Below, in pieces: positions 24,883 to 37,157 of a stretch of DNA of 64,000 nucleotides (positions are counted from its first letter, which is position 1; every line of letters begins with the position of its first letter). The DNA lies in NCBI RefSeq assembly GCF_964340395.1, contig NC_135568.1:14566776-14630775 (forward strand), given 5' to 3'. Both the position numbers and the translations under genes were made by a program. The stretch is from Glandiceps talaboti (taxonomy: Eukaryota > Hemichordata > Enteropneusta > Spengelidae). The notes beneath the pieces were generated by a model. It was not told the DNA's origin, did not search any database, and saw only the letters and a list, made by a program, of their open reading frames with translations.

Positions 24883-24912
24883 TTGGAATACTTCATTAAC
24901 CAAAACTCAAGA

Positions 24913-25008
24913 CAAGGAAGTCGTCTTTGTCTGTAACAAGGAAGTCTTCTGTGTCTGTGACAAGGAAGTCGTCTTTGTCTGTGACAAGGAAGTCGTCTTT
25001 GTCTGTGA
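24913..25008 (+). repeat. 24-bp minisatellite, 4 units
   Basis: Unit CAAGGAAGTCGTCTTTGTCT plus GTGA, starting at 24913, 24937, 24961 and 24985. As 24 is divisible by three, it translates to an 8-residue repeat, which gives spurious short open frames on both strands. Confidence 0.93.
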
Positions 25009-25639
25009 CCAAAATGATTGTATTGTCCAATAGGAAGTGCCTCAATGTTGTCCAAACCTCAAAATATCAAACCGGGCTACCAGACAAAAGTAAATATACA
25101 ATGCAATACAACTTACAGGATCAAATCATGCTAGAACTAGACTAAACATGAAAGGCTTCACAAACAATCAGAAATTGTAAAAAAAAAAACGAAGAGAAAT
25201 TTTAACTACCATATGTTAGATTGAAGTCTTACAATAGGTTGATTTACTCAACAAATCGTGTCATTTACGACAAACAAATTAAATCTTATGAAATCTTTGC
25301 ATCTCTGTCTTTCATAATTAACTACACGATGTACGACGTCAGATGTGAAAATGTGTCATTTTGCTGATGATTCTATCCCATTTTAGTTTTCAAAAAAAAA
25401 AAGGAAGACAAGATAACAATCTGACAAACTTTAACATTTCACATTTTGATCACATAGCACATATGGCAGAGAATTCTGGGAAAAAAACTCAATTTGAAGT
25501 TGAAGGTCAGTTGAAAAGGAAATGAGAAAAACGTAATGGTTTTTCTGACCTAGTTTTTAAATAGATGTGATGTGATGTACATGATGAATTAGGCAATATT
25601 CTAGCACGACTTTCGCTATTATTGTGGTATGTGCATTTT

Positions 25640-25985
25640 ATTATCGTATCCATCTTCGATTATCCGGCGCAAAAAATTTGGAATGACATCCCTGTCGACA
25701 TAAAATATGTTAATTCTTTTATATCGTTTCAAACAAACCATCAAGCAACATCTACTAGCGCAGTATAACTGATCAACTGTATAATGAATTTTTGTAATTT
25801 TAATCGTGTGTTCATAATACATTATATATATTTTTGAGTCATATTGAGTACCTTGCTGTGAATTTCTATATATAAATATGTGAGTGGACAGGCCCAGACT
25901 AGCTGGAAGCTATTTCCTGACTCCCCATTTACCCACTGTTATATTTATTTGGGGTAAATAAACTGATTATAATTATAATTATCAA
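25640..25985 (+). mobile_element. LINE 3' end with reverse-transcriptase C-terminal remnant
   Basis: Translation at 25673-25729 gives KIWNDIPVDIKYVNSFISF. A single-base shift then gives KQTIKQHLLAQYN and a stop at 25770-25772. This is the usual end of non-LTR ORF2 proteins (WNxLP/WNDIP, then F-K-x-x-K-x-x-L). The 3' UTR ends near 25985 with GGGGTAAATAAACTGATTAT and a short ATTATA repeat tail. 5'-truncated and frameshifted, so inactive. Confidence 0.75.
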
Positions 25986-26068
25986 AAGTTATTGTATATT
26001 TTGATATTAATTCACATAGACCATTAAAGATAACCCGGATGTAAATTGTGATGAAATAATTCAGGAAT

Positions 26069-26325
26069 TAAAAATGAATGTGGAACAACATAGACCAAGT
26101 CTGTGTTTGTAACTCAATACATTGTAAAAAGCTAAAAAATGTATAAAAAGTTTGTTATTGTACGTAAAGGTTTTACACATTTATTAATCATTTGCAATTA
26201 TTGAGCTACAAAGACAGACTTTGTCAGTGTTGTTTCGCATTGGTTTTTTCAAGTAGCAAAATAAAATTGTTTTATGAATTAAAAATCCAAAATAAATACT
26301 ATCCTCATCTATGTGACCATTTTAA
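26069..26325. mobile_element. Palindromic MITE, family T1, copy 4 (left end missing)
   Basis: Starts within the left arm ('aatgtggaacaacatagacc'). The rest, including the centre (TTTGTTATTGTACG) and the right end TGACCATT then TTAA at 26322-26325, matches copies 1-3. Confidence 0.8.
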
Positions 26326-26784
26326 ACATTGTGGATCTAGTTTTTCCAACTTCGATTATCAAAGTTATCTTGTTTTGATATAATTTCCATAGATCATAAA
26401 TTAATTTAGGAATTAACCAATAATGATTTTTTTTCTGTATATTGATGGTGTAATGTGTCACTCTATCATGACTATAATACATTGATTTATAGATTGTAAG
26501 TGTTCAATTTGTAAGCGCGTTTGTGCGTTATTCATTGCTTCCGTAGTGTAGCGCGAGGCGTACGTAGTTTAATCGCAGCGATGTATCAACGAGATTATGA
26601 GTACAAAGCTGTAATCGTGAAATGTCAAGGATGTGATTTCCTGAACGATTATGCATTGCCAGGAAATGAAAGTGTGCATATGTATGTTACTTATCCAATA
26701 TTTATAATGTGTATAGTCACTGGTATTTGGTTATTCCTTCAGGGTATTTTGTTCTGTTTTTAAATAATACTACATGTGCAGTGG
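26326..26784. other. No confirmed gene; unassigned 80-codon open frame
   Basis: An open frame at 26521-26763 encodes a peptide with a hydrophobic C-terminal half (YPIFIMCIVTGIWLFLQGIL). The local sequence has a few CpGs and is not low-complexity. I recognise no domain and see no supporting splice or polyadenylation context. Most likely chance. Confidence 0.25.
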
Positions 26785-26975
26785 CAAGTGTGTGTGTGTG
26801 TATGTCTGTGTGTGTGTTTGTGTCTGTGTGTGTGGGCACGTGTGTGTGCATTAATCTGTCCTGAATGATACTACATGTAGTGACATTTGTGTGTGTGTGT
26901 GTGTATGTGCGTGTCTGTGTATGTGTGTGCAAATGTGTGTGTGTGCATGTGTGTGCATGTACGTGCCTGCTTGCG
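26785..26975. repeat. (GT)n-rich tracts
   Basis: Two impure TG/GTGC stretches separated by 'attaatctgtcctgaatgatactacatgtagtga'. The segment 'atactacatgt' before each tract (26768 and 26868) suggests a duplicated unit of about 100 bp. Confidence 0.8.
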
Positions 26976-27039
26976 TGCATGCTGTGAGAACATTTGTTTT
27001 AATTTTCTTCTGAAAGTTCGTTGCGTCCCATGATTGATT

Positions 27040-27115
27040 TGAAATACATAAAAATGTACAGGCCATGGACGAGACTAGTTCCGCTAAACTATTTCCATAG
27101 TCCCCATCTGATAAC
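27040..27115 (+). mobile_element. Possible LINE 3' UTR fragment
   Basis: 'acaggccatggacgagacta' then 'aaactatttccatagtcccc' resembles the 3' UTR at 25888-25930 ('gacaggcccagactagctgg', 'gctatttcctgactcccc'). Short and diverged. Confidence 0.4.
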
Positions 27116-27435
27116 AATTGATGTATTTTCCAGATACATGTAAAAAGTAAATGAATTTAATAATCAAAGGAAGTATGATATCCATCCAAACATACCTTCT
27201 CATATTCCTACATGTATTACCAACCACTACAACATTATTTGCAAATTGAAATTAATATTAAGAAAAATGTTGATGCAAAAAACACTCATAGACTTGTTAG
27301 TATAATACATGTGTTTTAGTACTTTTAGGTTATAAAAGCCATCAAATATTTGACATAAGATGTCTCATTAATACTTTGGTAAAATAGTTTTTTTAATAGT
27401 TGACCTCACAAATCGTATGTTGAAGACTTAAGTGA

Positions 27436-27591
27436 GTTACAACCTGTTTCATACAAGTGTTACAATTCAGTCAATGTTATGACCAGAGTTACAACCTGTT
27501 TCATACAAGTGTTACAATTCAGTCAATGTTGTGACCAGAGTTACAACCTGTTTCATACAAGTGTTACAATTCAGTCAATGTTGTGACCAGA
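27436..27591 (+). repeat. 52-bp tandem repeat, 3 units
   Basis: Units start at 27436, 27488 and 27540 and begin GTTACAACCTGTTTCATACA. Only one base differs among them (tta/ttg), so the expansion is recent. Confidence 0.97.
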
Positions 27592-28283
27592 GTAAGCTAG
27601 TGCTATCCCTGTAGCACAGATTTCTAGAGTAACAACTTTGACTAGATGTAGTGAGTGGAGATGATTGTAGTAATTGTAACTCGTATCGTATAGGAACTAG
27701 ACTAGACTATGACCAGAGACTCTGAAGAACAAACATTAAGAGTCCCAAGGAAGAGTAGTGTACTGAATATGTGATGTGATATTAAGTGAAAAAAAACAAC
27801 AACAACAACAACAACAAAAACAATTGTTAGTTTTGTTTCCCCTAATTCCAAAACTACAAAACTATCAACAGCATGTATACATATATTTTGCCAGTTGACT
27901 GCTTAAAAACATGTTTATTGAGTGTCGTCTGCTTCCAATTACAAATTGTTCTTTTTAGGCAATTTGCATACATACTGTTTTTCTAATCTTTAGACATTTG
28001 CATACTGAGCTATGAAAAGTTCTCAGGCAAACTTAAGTTGTAACAGTTCATTAGCAAAGAGTTGTAACTCAGTGAACTCAGTGAATTTGTACTATTGCAG
28101 ACTTTTGACCTCCATTCAACTTGTAACCCCTGCAATGCAGTTGTGTCTTATCTCATATGTCATACAAGTTACAACATGTACCTGACTGGTAACTAACAAC
28201 ATGTCAAAATGCAGGTCAACATTACTACAGTTGACCTCAATGTATCTGTTAAACTGTCCTAGTTACCTACCATGTGTTTCTTA

Positions 28284-29568
28284 TCAATGGCCTATATGCA
28301 CATCCAGCTATTCTATTGGCCTACCGGTATATACCCACAAAACTGTACTTTGTAAGGTGTCAATCTATTGGCCTTTTTCCCACCAAACTGTACTTTGTAA
28401 GGTGACAATCTATTAATTGGCCTGCATACATACCAAACTGTACTTTGTAAAGTGACAATCTATTGGCCTATATACCCACCAAACTGTACTTTGTAAGGTG
28501 TCCATCTATTGGCCTATATACCCACCACACTGTACTTTGTAAGGTGACAATCTATTGGCTTGTGTACATACCAAACTGTACTTTGTAAGGTGACAATCTA
28601 TTGGCCTATATACCCACCACACTGTACTTTGTAAGGTGACAATCTATTGGCCTATATACCCACCAAACTGTACTTTGTAAGGTGACAATTGATCGGCCTG
28701 TGTACACACCAAACTGTACTTTATAAAATGACATTCTGTTGGCATGTATACACATGAAACTATATTTTGTAAAATGACATTTTATTGGTCTGTGTACACA
28801 CCAAACTGCACTTTGCAAGATGACATTTTAGTGGTCTCTCTCCACACCAAACTATAGTTTGTAACATGATATTCTATTGGCCTGTATATACACCAAGGTG
28901 ATATGCTATTGGCCTGTATACACTCAACTGCAAAGTACTTTGTAAGCAAAGTCACATTATATCAGCCTGTATACTTTGTAAGGTGGCATGCTATTGGCCT
29001 TCATATACACTATACTATGCTACATGTAAGGTGAAATGCTATTGGCCTGCATACACACCAAACTGTACTTTGTAAGGTGAAATGCTATTGGCCTGCATAC
29101 ACACCAAACTGTACTTTGTAAGGTGACATGCTATTGGCCTGCATACACACCAAACTGTACTTTATAAGGTGACATTCTATTGGCCTGCACACATACCAAA
29201 CTGTACTTTGTAAGGTGACATTCTATTGGCCTGCATACACACCAAACTGTACTTTATAAGGTGACATTCTGTTGGCCTGCATACACACCAAACTGTACTT
29301 TGTAAGGTGACATTCTATTGGCCTATATACCCATCAAATTGTACTTTGTAAGGTGACATTCTATTGGCCTGCATACACACCAAACTGTACTTTGTAAGGT
29401 GACATTCTATTGGCCTGCACACACACCAAACTGTACTTTATAAGGTGACATTCTATTGGCCTGCATACACACCAAACTGTACTTTGTAAGGTGACATTCT
29501 ATTGGCCTACATACACACCAAACTGTACTTTGTAAGGTGACATTCTATTGGCCTGCATACACCAAGTT
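28284..29568 (+). repeat. 46-bp minisatellite, about 27 units
   Basis: Consensus GGTGACATTCTATTGGCCTG followed by CATACACACCAAACTGTACT then TTGTAA. The first third (to about 29000) is diverged, with TATATACCC variants and indels. The last third (29030-29568) is nearly homogeneous, as expected if new units are added at one side. Each unit carries ATTGG, an inverted CCAAT box. Open frames across it are repeat translations. Confidence 0.96.
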
Positions 29569-29835
29569 GTAAAATAATCAGTAATCTGACCTACGACCTT
29601 GTGCCAAGTCATAAAGTATCAACTGCTGGTCATGTAGTAATGAGAAAATGTAACTGAGTATGAAAGTAAAGATACATTACAAGTATAACTTTACATGTAG
29701 TTCTTAGCATCTCAATGGTCATGCTGGCCTAGTTGGATAAAATTACAGCAAAAGGCATGGTGAATAATCAGAAATATTTCATCTTTTGCAGATGTCCAAA
29801 TTTATGTCAAAATGAGTAGGATATCTTATTTTATC

Positions 29836-29871
<36 letters not shown>

Positions 29872-30012
29872 GGTTTCCCCATAGACAGTAGAGGGGGAGA
29901 CTCTACTGTCTGTGGTTTCCGAGTATAAGTATGTTTTAATTTCTCTCCAAAAATTATTTTTTATTCTAGTTATTTCTGCGATTTGTTGAAAATGATATTC
30001 AAGTTGTTATAT

Positions 30013-30382
30013 TTAAAGGGACACAAGCTGAGTTCATATGTTTTTGAGGTATAATTTTATCTGCATATTAAAAGGCACTCACAGTATTCTACTGTACTGA
30101 GGGACACTCAGAGATCCCTTACAATTAACTGAACTCAACCTTGGTATAGAATGTAACTTATAAATGATCTGATGATGTAATTTATCATACCGATCGAAAA
30201 TGTATGGGAACTCACTACTATATATATGCAATCAACAGTTATAAGAATGCCAGAACACAAACTGTAATGTCATAGAAGGCATGCATAGACATTAACATTA
30301 TACTAGAATTAGTTTAATTAATTTTTTTTGTAAGTATTTTCTCTTGAATAAAAAGTTTATTTACTCAGATTGAGCCATTTAA
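30013..30382. mobile_element. TIR element, family T3, copy 1 (TTAA-flanked)
   Basis: TTAA at 30013-30016 and 30379-30382. The left end reads AGGGACACAAGCTGAGTTCA; the right end ATTTACTCAGATTGAGCCAT resembles its complement. The interior aligns with the first part and the last part of the longer copy at 46880-47436, so this copy has an internal deletion. Confidence 0.7.
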
Positions 30383-31060
30383 AGTTGTTGGAAATTATAT
30401 TATAAATAGCCAACTACCCTCTTATAGAAATCACTGAGTCTCTCTGGACCAATCAGATACCAGTGATTTGTGAGTTCTTGTTGCTATGCAACAGCCAATC
30501 AGAGGATAGCATCATAGGTATAAGAAGGTTGGCATATTGAGGTCACATGTGATTTAGGTTAGTTGACAGGTTGTGAGTATTAGCTATAGTATAGTCTCCA
30601 AGTTAATTTACTGTGAGTCGTAGAAATACTGGTAGTAAGTAATTGACATCGGATGTGAAGCCTATGTGTGGATACAACCTAATGATCATAGCACATGTAG
30701 AATCATTAATTTTGAGTTGTCCTCGTAAGGAGCCCTTAGTTCAATGCATGATACAGTGTACATCCCATATACTGATAGAAGTTTTAGAAAGCAATATGAT
30801 ACTTTGTTTTCTTTTTTTCTTTTTTCTTTCTTTCTTTTTGTCTTGACGTTTTTTAGCCATAAAAAGAAATTTAAAAAAAAGAAAGATCCTTTTAAAAAAA
30901 AAAAATATTAAACAAAGTTCTTAAACAGCTTCATATTTTCTGAAACAACTTTTGAACTTGTCATACTATACATGTAATTATTATTATGTAGTTTAGAAAT
31001 GCCACTTCATTCACAGTCTAGGAATCATGTTGCAAACAAACAAACAAACAAACAAACAAA
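30383..31060. other. No gene seen
   Basis: Contains T-rich and A-rich runs (30800-30910) and an (AAAC)n tract at about 31034-31062. Confidence 0.5.
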
Positions 31061-31063
31061 CAC

Positions 31064-31151
31064 ATATGCATGGGTAATAATATACTATATCTATGTTTCT
31101 GTATTATACTCATCCATACAAAACATATAGTTCATTATTACCCATGCATAT
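31064..31151. repeat. 88-bp inverted repeat
   Basis: ATATGCATGGGTAATAATATA is mirrored by 'attattacccatgcatat' with a loop of about 38 bp. It is flanked by (CAAA)n on the left and (GTTT)-rich sequence on the right, which are also complementary, so the potential hairpin extends beyond the core. Confidence 0.75.
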
Positions 31152-33183
31152 CTGTTCATTGTTTATTATTTGTTTGTGTGTTTGTTTATCAGTTTTGTCT
31201 GTCTGTCTGTCTGTTTGTTTGTTTGTGTTTTATTTGTGACATGGCCTGGGCTCCCTGTGCTTCATCTAGCCCAATGATTTGGCAATCTGATGTTGCAATG
31301 TCATTCCCTGTCAAACCAGTATGTGTCCTGTCAGCACCATTCTACAATGTGAGGAGTGCATGCGCACGTACGCTCCATCGTTCTACTTTTATTGAGACCA
31401 GTGCTCACTATCTGCTGTGCCATCACCCTTGTCTTACTTAGTCAATGGCAGATGGACACTTACTGCTTAGGTACCAGGTAAAAATTAATAAACACAGAAA
31501 TAAACATAATGGGATCAAAAATGTGTACCACTTGATTTTGTTCATATCAGTGGTTATAGCTACAGCCATTACAACTTGCTATTCTATATGCAGTGCAAGT
31601 TTTTTGTGTGTCTCGTTTCTAGCAAACTCAAACACTCTGTCATTTTAGACTTATTGGCAATTTCTAGAGTAAACCTGCAGTGTATAGTTGGAGACATTGA
31701 GTAATTATCAGTACATATTTCCATGCATAACATCGGAGATGTGAATACGCTGTACATGTATGTAATCAACATGGATCCAAGGCTGTGTCTGAAACATCCT
31801 AACCTTGCATTCACCTGTTTTTTGAGACACTTGGCAGGATTTCAAAAATGACAAAAATGATCAAACAAAAGTGGTGATTGATATGTGTGTTTATATCGAA
31901 AGTAGGTCAGTTCTTTTAAAAAAATTTGAATTGCCTCCCATTAATGAAATAAGAATGTGTGTATGTAATCATGAAAACGTGATCACTAGTTGCATGTATA
32001 TGATTACAGTGATACACTGTGGACATATGCAGCATCAGCTTAAACTACTAAAAGCGGGACGACCTTCACCTTAATAGCGAGTACTGGAGGAATCTTACTG
32101 GCGGCAGGGGAAAGTGCGTTGACAGAATTACTAAGAGTTCCCCAAGGACACATAACACATAAGATTTCTGCCACTGGTATAATGACGGTTGCATTTTTGC
32201 TGGGCTTTCCACAACCTAAACTAAAGCCATGTTTCTCTTTTTTTATCTTCAATCAAAAAAATTTGAAGAAAAAAATTAATAAATAATGATACAGATGCGC
32301 AATAGATACATTTGTATTCAAGCTAGGGAATTTGATCAAGTTGAAATGATCCTTGGTATTAAAACTTACTAACAGAAAAATGGGAAAGCTGGGGGGGGGG
32401 GGGGGTTTAATAGGGAAGAAAACTAATTAAAGGAAAAACAATATGTGATATGCTCTGCTGTGTCTTCAATCCAAAAGTGTAAATGTTTAAAAAATAAAAT
32501 AAAAAATTGATGGATAATGGAAAAAAAATGAAAACATGGAAATGAAAGGGAACACAATTAATGTAATATTCTCTGATATACTTATTTCTGTTACATTAAT
32601 TTTTATTATTTATTTGGCTTTAGGGGAAGCTGGGTGACAGTCAGCACAACAGCCCTCTAGCAAAATGTCATAATTGACTCATATTTGTAATCATATTTGA
32701 CTGCAATCATAAATTTGCCCGTAAGTGATTTGACCTAGTTTTCCGTTCTGGAGCCACTTCTGAAAATTGCTTCATCAGCAGTGACTTCTAAGAATGATTT
32801 CTTGATCAATGATGGTTGAATGCCAACATGACTTCAAGGTTAGAATTTAGAAATGGGGGGGGGTGGGGGGTATGGGCTAGCCTGTAGATAGACTCAGCAA
32901 CTGTCTGACCCAACATACTGGCTTTTAGGTGAATGATTAAAACAATAGCCGCAAGTCCCTGGGCTTGGGGCTGGGTGGGGGAGGGGGATGTCACTCACCC
33001 ACTGATTTGGTAGTGTTGTACTGTCCAGGTACTAAATTCTAGACCCCATTTCATACCGATTTCAGTAAAAAAAATGTATACCCCCCAAAAAGTTGTAATT
33101 TTGTAATAGATAATTGATACCATTTCAGATGATATATAGGTATATGCAAATGTAGATGACCGCATTTTGACTAGATCAACCTT
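31152..33183. other. No gene seen
   Basis: Several 60-120 codon open frames, none with recognisable features. The one at 31070-31441 includes the (CTGT)n/(TTTG)n tract. A G run lies at 32392-32406 and a second near 32856-32871. Confidence 0.45.
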
Positions 33184-33330
33184 CCCCAAATCTACACCCC
33201 CATTTTAGACCAACCCCAAAGCTACACCTCATTTTAAACCAACCCCAAATCTATACCCCCATTTTAGACTAACTACCCAAATCTACACCCTCATTTCCAA
33301 TCACCCCAAATCTACACCAACCCCCTTTTT
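33184..33330 (+). repeat. 30-bp C-rich minisatellite, about 5 units
   Basis: Unit CCCCAAATCTACACCCCCAT then TTTAGACCAA, with substitutions and small indels. The complementary strand is G-rich. Confidence 0.85.
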
Positions 33331-35093
33331 TGGACCACCAAAAAATACATTCCCCAAATGACGACATCTCCACATATCCATTTACAATCAATGAGTAATC
33401 CCCCCCCCTTTTTTTTTTCATCTTTTTTTTTTTTTGAAATCCCAATATTGACACTCTAGTGCATGTCAGACTGCCCTCATTTAGGACCAGTTTACATGCA
33501 TTCTATCTTACACTCGGTCAATACTCATTCAGTGGGCATTCAATGAGTTGTTGTAATGGCACTTGAAGCAGAAAGAATTTATTACCTCATTATAGCAGTG
33601 GCTGAAGACCTACACAAACTGAACACAGTGCCTAGATAAACAAATAAACACAAGTTATTGATTTACGAGGCAGGTTGGTATGCAAAGAGTAGAGTGGAAT
33701 CTAGGTCACCTAATTTTGAGGGACACAGTATTAAGTTCAATTCCCTGGTTGCTGAGGTATATCAGACACAGTTACTGATTTTGAGATCAGATATGTGGTG
33801 CGGACGTGCCAGTGTACGAGTATCTATGAGTAATTATACTCCTGGGTTTAGTTATCAATTCCAATATTGAATGGTACATTTGTTCAACTTTTACGAGCTC
33901 AGAATGAGAATTTCATTTCTACATGAACTTTATCTCAAGGTTTTAGATTTGATAAGGATATCGTATTATAAAGAGGCCTTGGAAAAGTGTCATTATCACC
34001 CTCTCCAAAGTTAATTTGATTTTTTTTTTGCTCTCTAAGCTGTGTATTGGAGATATTTTAACAGCACATTTGAGACATTAAATATGATACAACTTTTTAA
34101 TTACAATACAATACAAATTAAATTAATTATAGTAGTTATCAAGCGACAACCGCCGTAATGTAGGAAGCAACTTGATTTTGCAATGTAGTTTTCCTTTGAA
34201 ATTTTTTTCATGAAGTTTTTTGTGGATTGCCCAAAAATGTTTAAAGTCTGCAGTTGTAAAATGAGGAGATCGAGGGGGGGGGGGGGGGGCTGTTTTATCA
34301 GAACCATACTATGAAATAGCTTGTCTATGCCCCTAGTCTGTGACAACGATAGCTCTTGATCATCTACACTCAGTGGCAATAAGTATCGTAGCCACAGATC
34401 AGAGATGTAGACACACGAACCAAGAAATCACTTGCATAGAGAATGTGTACACTTTATAGTCCAAACACTCTTTCCTCAATAGCAAAGAGTGGCAAATCCG
34501 TCTCGGAGACAGACACAGCTTTGTGATAATCTAAAAGAGTCGTCAATGTAGGCATGTCCTTGATCACGGGCTACACATGTTTGTAGCAAGTGATTTAGTT
34601 GAGTACACACTGCAAATCTCTCCGTCTAGTAACTCTAGCCCAAATACATATGCACACATAGGTTCCTTTAATGTACGGAAGGAACTCATCATATTAATTC
34701 ATTCATTCATTCAAATGCTATCAATCACAACCTTATCTCTCTCACCAATGTATTGAAGCGTAGATACACATTGTTATCAGTTAGAGAGATAGCATAAACT
34801 TGATAAGATATGATAATGTTAACACCCATGATACCGTCAGAATATAATGTGATTCTTGTACTGAACACTAAATTATAAACAAAGACAGGAAATATCTGCA
34901 AATATCTGATAAATTGAGTTAAAGAGGCATGTATACAAAAAAATTATGGTTTTCGTATGTTATCAATTATGACTCCCAATTCTGAGGAATCGACTTCGTT
35001 TTAAACATTTGCTCAGATAGTACAATTGAATGAACAGAAACTGAGTGAGTGAGTGAGTGGGTGTTTGGGTGGGTTGGCAAGTGAGTGAGAAAG
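33331..35093. other. No gene seen
   Basis: C7/T runs at 33400-33436 and a G18 tract at 34274-34290. No exon or transposon end was recognised. Confidence 0.45.
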
Positions 35094-35292
35094 TAGATGG
35101 ATGGATGGATGGATGAATGGATGGATGGACAGATGGATGGACGGATGCTTAGATGGCTGGATGGATGGATGGATGGATGAATGAATTATGCATGGGTGAA
35201 GGGAGGGAGGGAGGGATGGATGGATGGACGGATGCATGGATGGACGGATGGATGGATGGATGGAGGGAGGGATGGATGGATGGCTGGATTAA
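35094..35292. repeat. (GGAT)n microsatellite
   Basis: Impure ATGG/GGAT tetranucleotides interrupted by GACGGATGC and GGGAGGGA words. The minus-strand frames rich in HPSIHPS are artefacts. Confidence 0.95.
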
Positions 35293-35781
35293 TGATGGAA
35301 TGAGTAAGTGGGAAAAGGAATGAAACTTTCTCATCACATTTGTATTTCCTGCTAAAAAGAAAAAAATACAATTTGTAAATTAATAAGCAATAAGTTCCTA
35401 CTGCAAAATACAAATTTACTAAGAAATTGATAGAGGCTAGGAAATAGGTTGGAATTAACTGATAGCCATATCATGAATGTCATTGCATTGTATCAATTGA
35501 TGGAGCAATAGTCATTATTCTCATTACTCAAATATTACAAATATATTGTAATAAACTTTCATTTCATATCTTGTCAATTTAAAAAAAAAATGAAGTTTAT
35601 CTCAGTTTATCAGCAACTGAACGATATATATTTCCTGTACATGTCAGGAAATAAATGAGTGATAAGAAACTTGTCTATGTGACTGACAATTATTTTTCTC
35701 TAATATTCGACAAGTTTGATATGAAATTTAAAAGACAAAATGCAATATCTAATGCCTGCAAATCTCTTTATATAATAATAT

Positions 35782-36176
35782 TACAGTGAATTTCACAATA
35801 CCATGTAGCTTTTCTATTTGATACAACCATGCAAAAAACAACAAGAAACTGCACATGCCACGCTTAAATAGCAAGATTACATTTTTTGCTACATTTAGTC
35901 TAAATGAAATAAACCATTTAAATGTATTGCAACTCCATGCAGACATTCAGGCACCAATGTTTTTTTTAGTATCAAATGAAGGGCACCTAACATGTCCTTT
36001 TCTGTTGTGTTCATATGATGTCTGTATGGTGGAATATGTGTTGTTCATTTCACTTAGACAAAATGTAGCAAGAAACTGTACTCATTCAATCTTGCTATCT
36101 TGAAGTGTAGCATGTCCAGTTTCTTATTGGTTTCTGTGTGATTGAAAAGCTGCATAGTATTTTGAAATTCACTGTA
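35782..36176. mobile_element. Foldback MITE with TA target duplication (Tc1/mariner-like)
   Basis: Element 35784-36174 with inverted arms of about 190 bp. The left starts CAGTGAATTTCACAATACCA; the right ends AGTATTTTGAAATTCACTG. TA dinucleotides flank both sides. Arms remain alignable through 'gcaagatta ... ttgctacattt' to near the centre at about 35975. TA duplication and a CAGTG start fit Tc1/mariner-derived MITEs. Two open frames (35749-35946 minus, 35855-36103 plus) are shadows of the palindrome. Confidence 0.8.
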
Positions 36177-36777
36177 TATAGATAAGGTAGTCATTGAACA
36201 TTAACTAAATAGATGATTTTAAATCTGGAACTGAAATTATTTCCTTTAAGAGCTTCCAATCATTCAGATTTCTTTTAAAGATATGAGATATCTTTGAATA
36301 AAGAAAAGTGTCCTAAGATAAAGGAAAGAAAAGAATTGATACAGTCCATCCATCTCTATACAAGTGTTTCCTTTGTTTTGCAGGTACCCTGGAGGGGGAG
36401 GGTGTTCTTACTGCCTGGGAGAAAATGCAAGTTGTAGATAAATCGAGAATAAGCTAAGTCTTATGGTTAAAACTGGTGATAAGGGATTATTGACATTGAA
36501 AAGTGTTTTATTCAAACTTAATGTAGTTGTTAGTCCTTTTTTATATAACATTTAGAACTTTATTTTTGATTCCGAAGTGTACTTTTGATACATTATATTA
36601 TTTAAAAATAATTATTATGCTTAAAATGTTAAGAAATATAGATAATTGAAGATTGAAACTAAGGAACCACCAAACACAATGATTTACTTGTGGGTAAGAT
36701 ATTGCACAGTATTGTAGTCATGCTGTCTGTAAGCAGGACTGTACCATTGTGTTCACAGTGTTTTTGTTAAGGGTCAT

Positions 36778-37157
36778 ATGTAGGTAAAATCTACCTGAGT
36801 TCTCATGTCATTTTACCAGGGTTCCCCACCAAAATTTTGGTAAACTGTATTGGAAACTATTAATACCTGTTTTATCACATTCCCCCTTTCTGTTACCGAG
36901 GTTCCTCAACCTTAGTTTGCCTCCACGTTTTCCCTACTTCTGTTATTCTTTCCCATTCCATGTAGTTTAAACACTTTTGCTTATCCCACCACTATCTTGA
37001 ATCACTGTATGGTCCCCACTGGAAACAAGTCTTTGACTTCGTGGGTTATCCAAGTAATTCAACAATTTGTACCAGTTTTTTGTTTGTATATCTGTACTTT
37101 CGATCTTGTTGTTTTACTGAAATAAACTAAAACTAAACTAAACTAAACTAAACTAAA
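36778..37157 (+). mobile_element. LINE 3' UTR with (AAACT)n tail
   Basis: From 'gtaggtaaaatctacctgag' through 'ggtccccactggaaacaagt' and 'cttgttgttttactgaaata' into a tail of five or so AAACT repeats at 37128-37157. A short tandem-repeat tail after AAATAAA is typical of non-LTR 3' ends. No coding part is retained. Confidence 0.7.

Noticed and set aside
26521-26763. 80-codon open frame with a hydrophobic end as a small membrane protein
   Set aside because: No recognisable domain, signal or supporting context, and length within chance expectation for 64 kb.
28284-29568. Possible CRISPR-like array
   Set aside because: The 46-bp units are contiguous with no unique spacers, and the context is eukaryotic. 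It is a minisatellite.
30166-30205. Third hammerhead candidate (CTGATGATG ... GAAA)
   Set aside because: No helix II can form between the core parts and no cleavage triplet follows. The segment belongs to TIR family T3, whose second copy reads CCGATGATG without GAAA.
31070-31441. 123-codon open frame as a gene
   Set aside because: It spans an inverted repeat and (CTGT)/(GTTT) tracts, and the remainder shows no recognisable protein feature.
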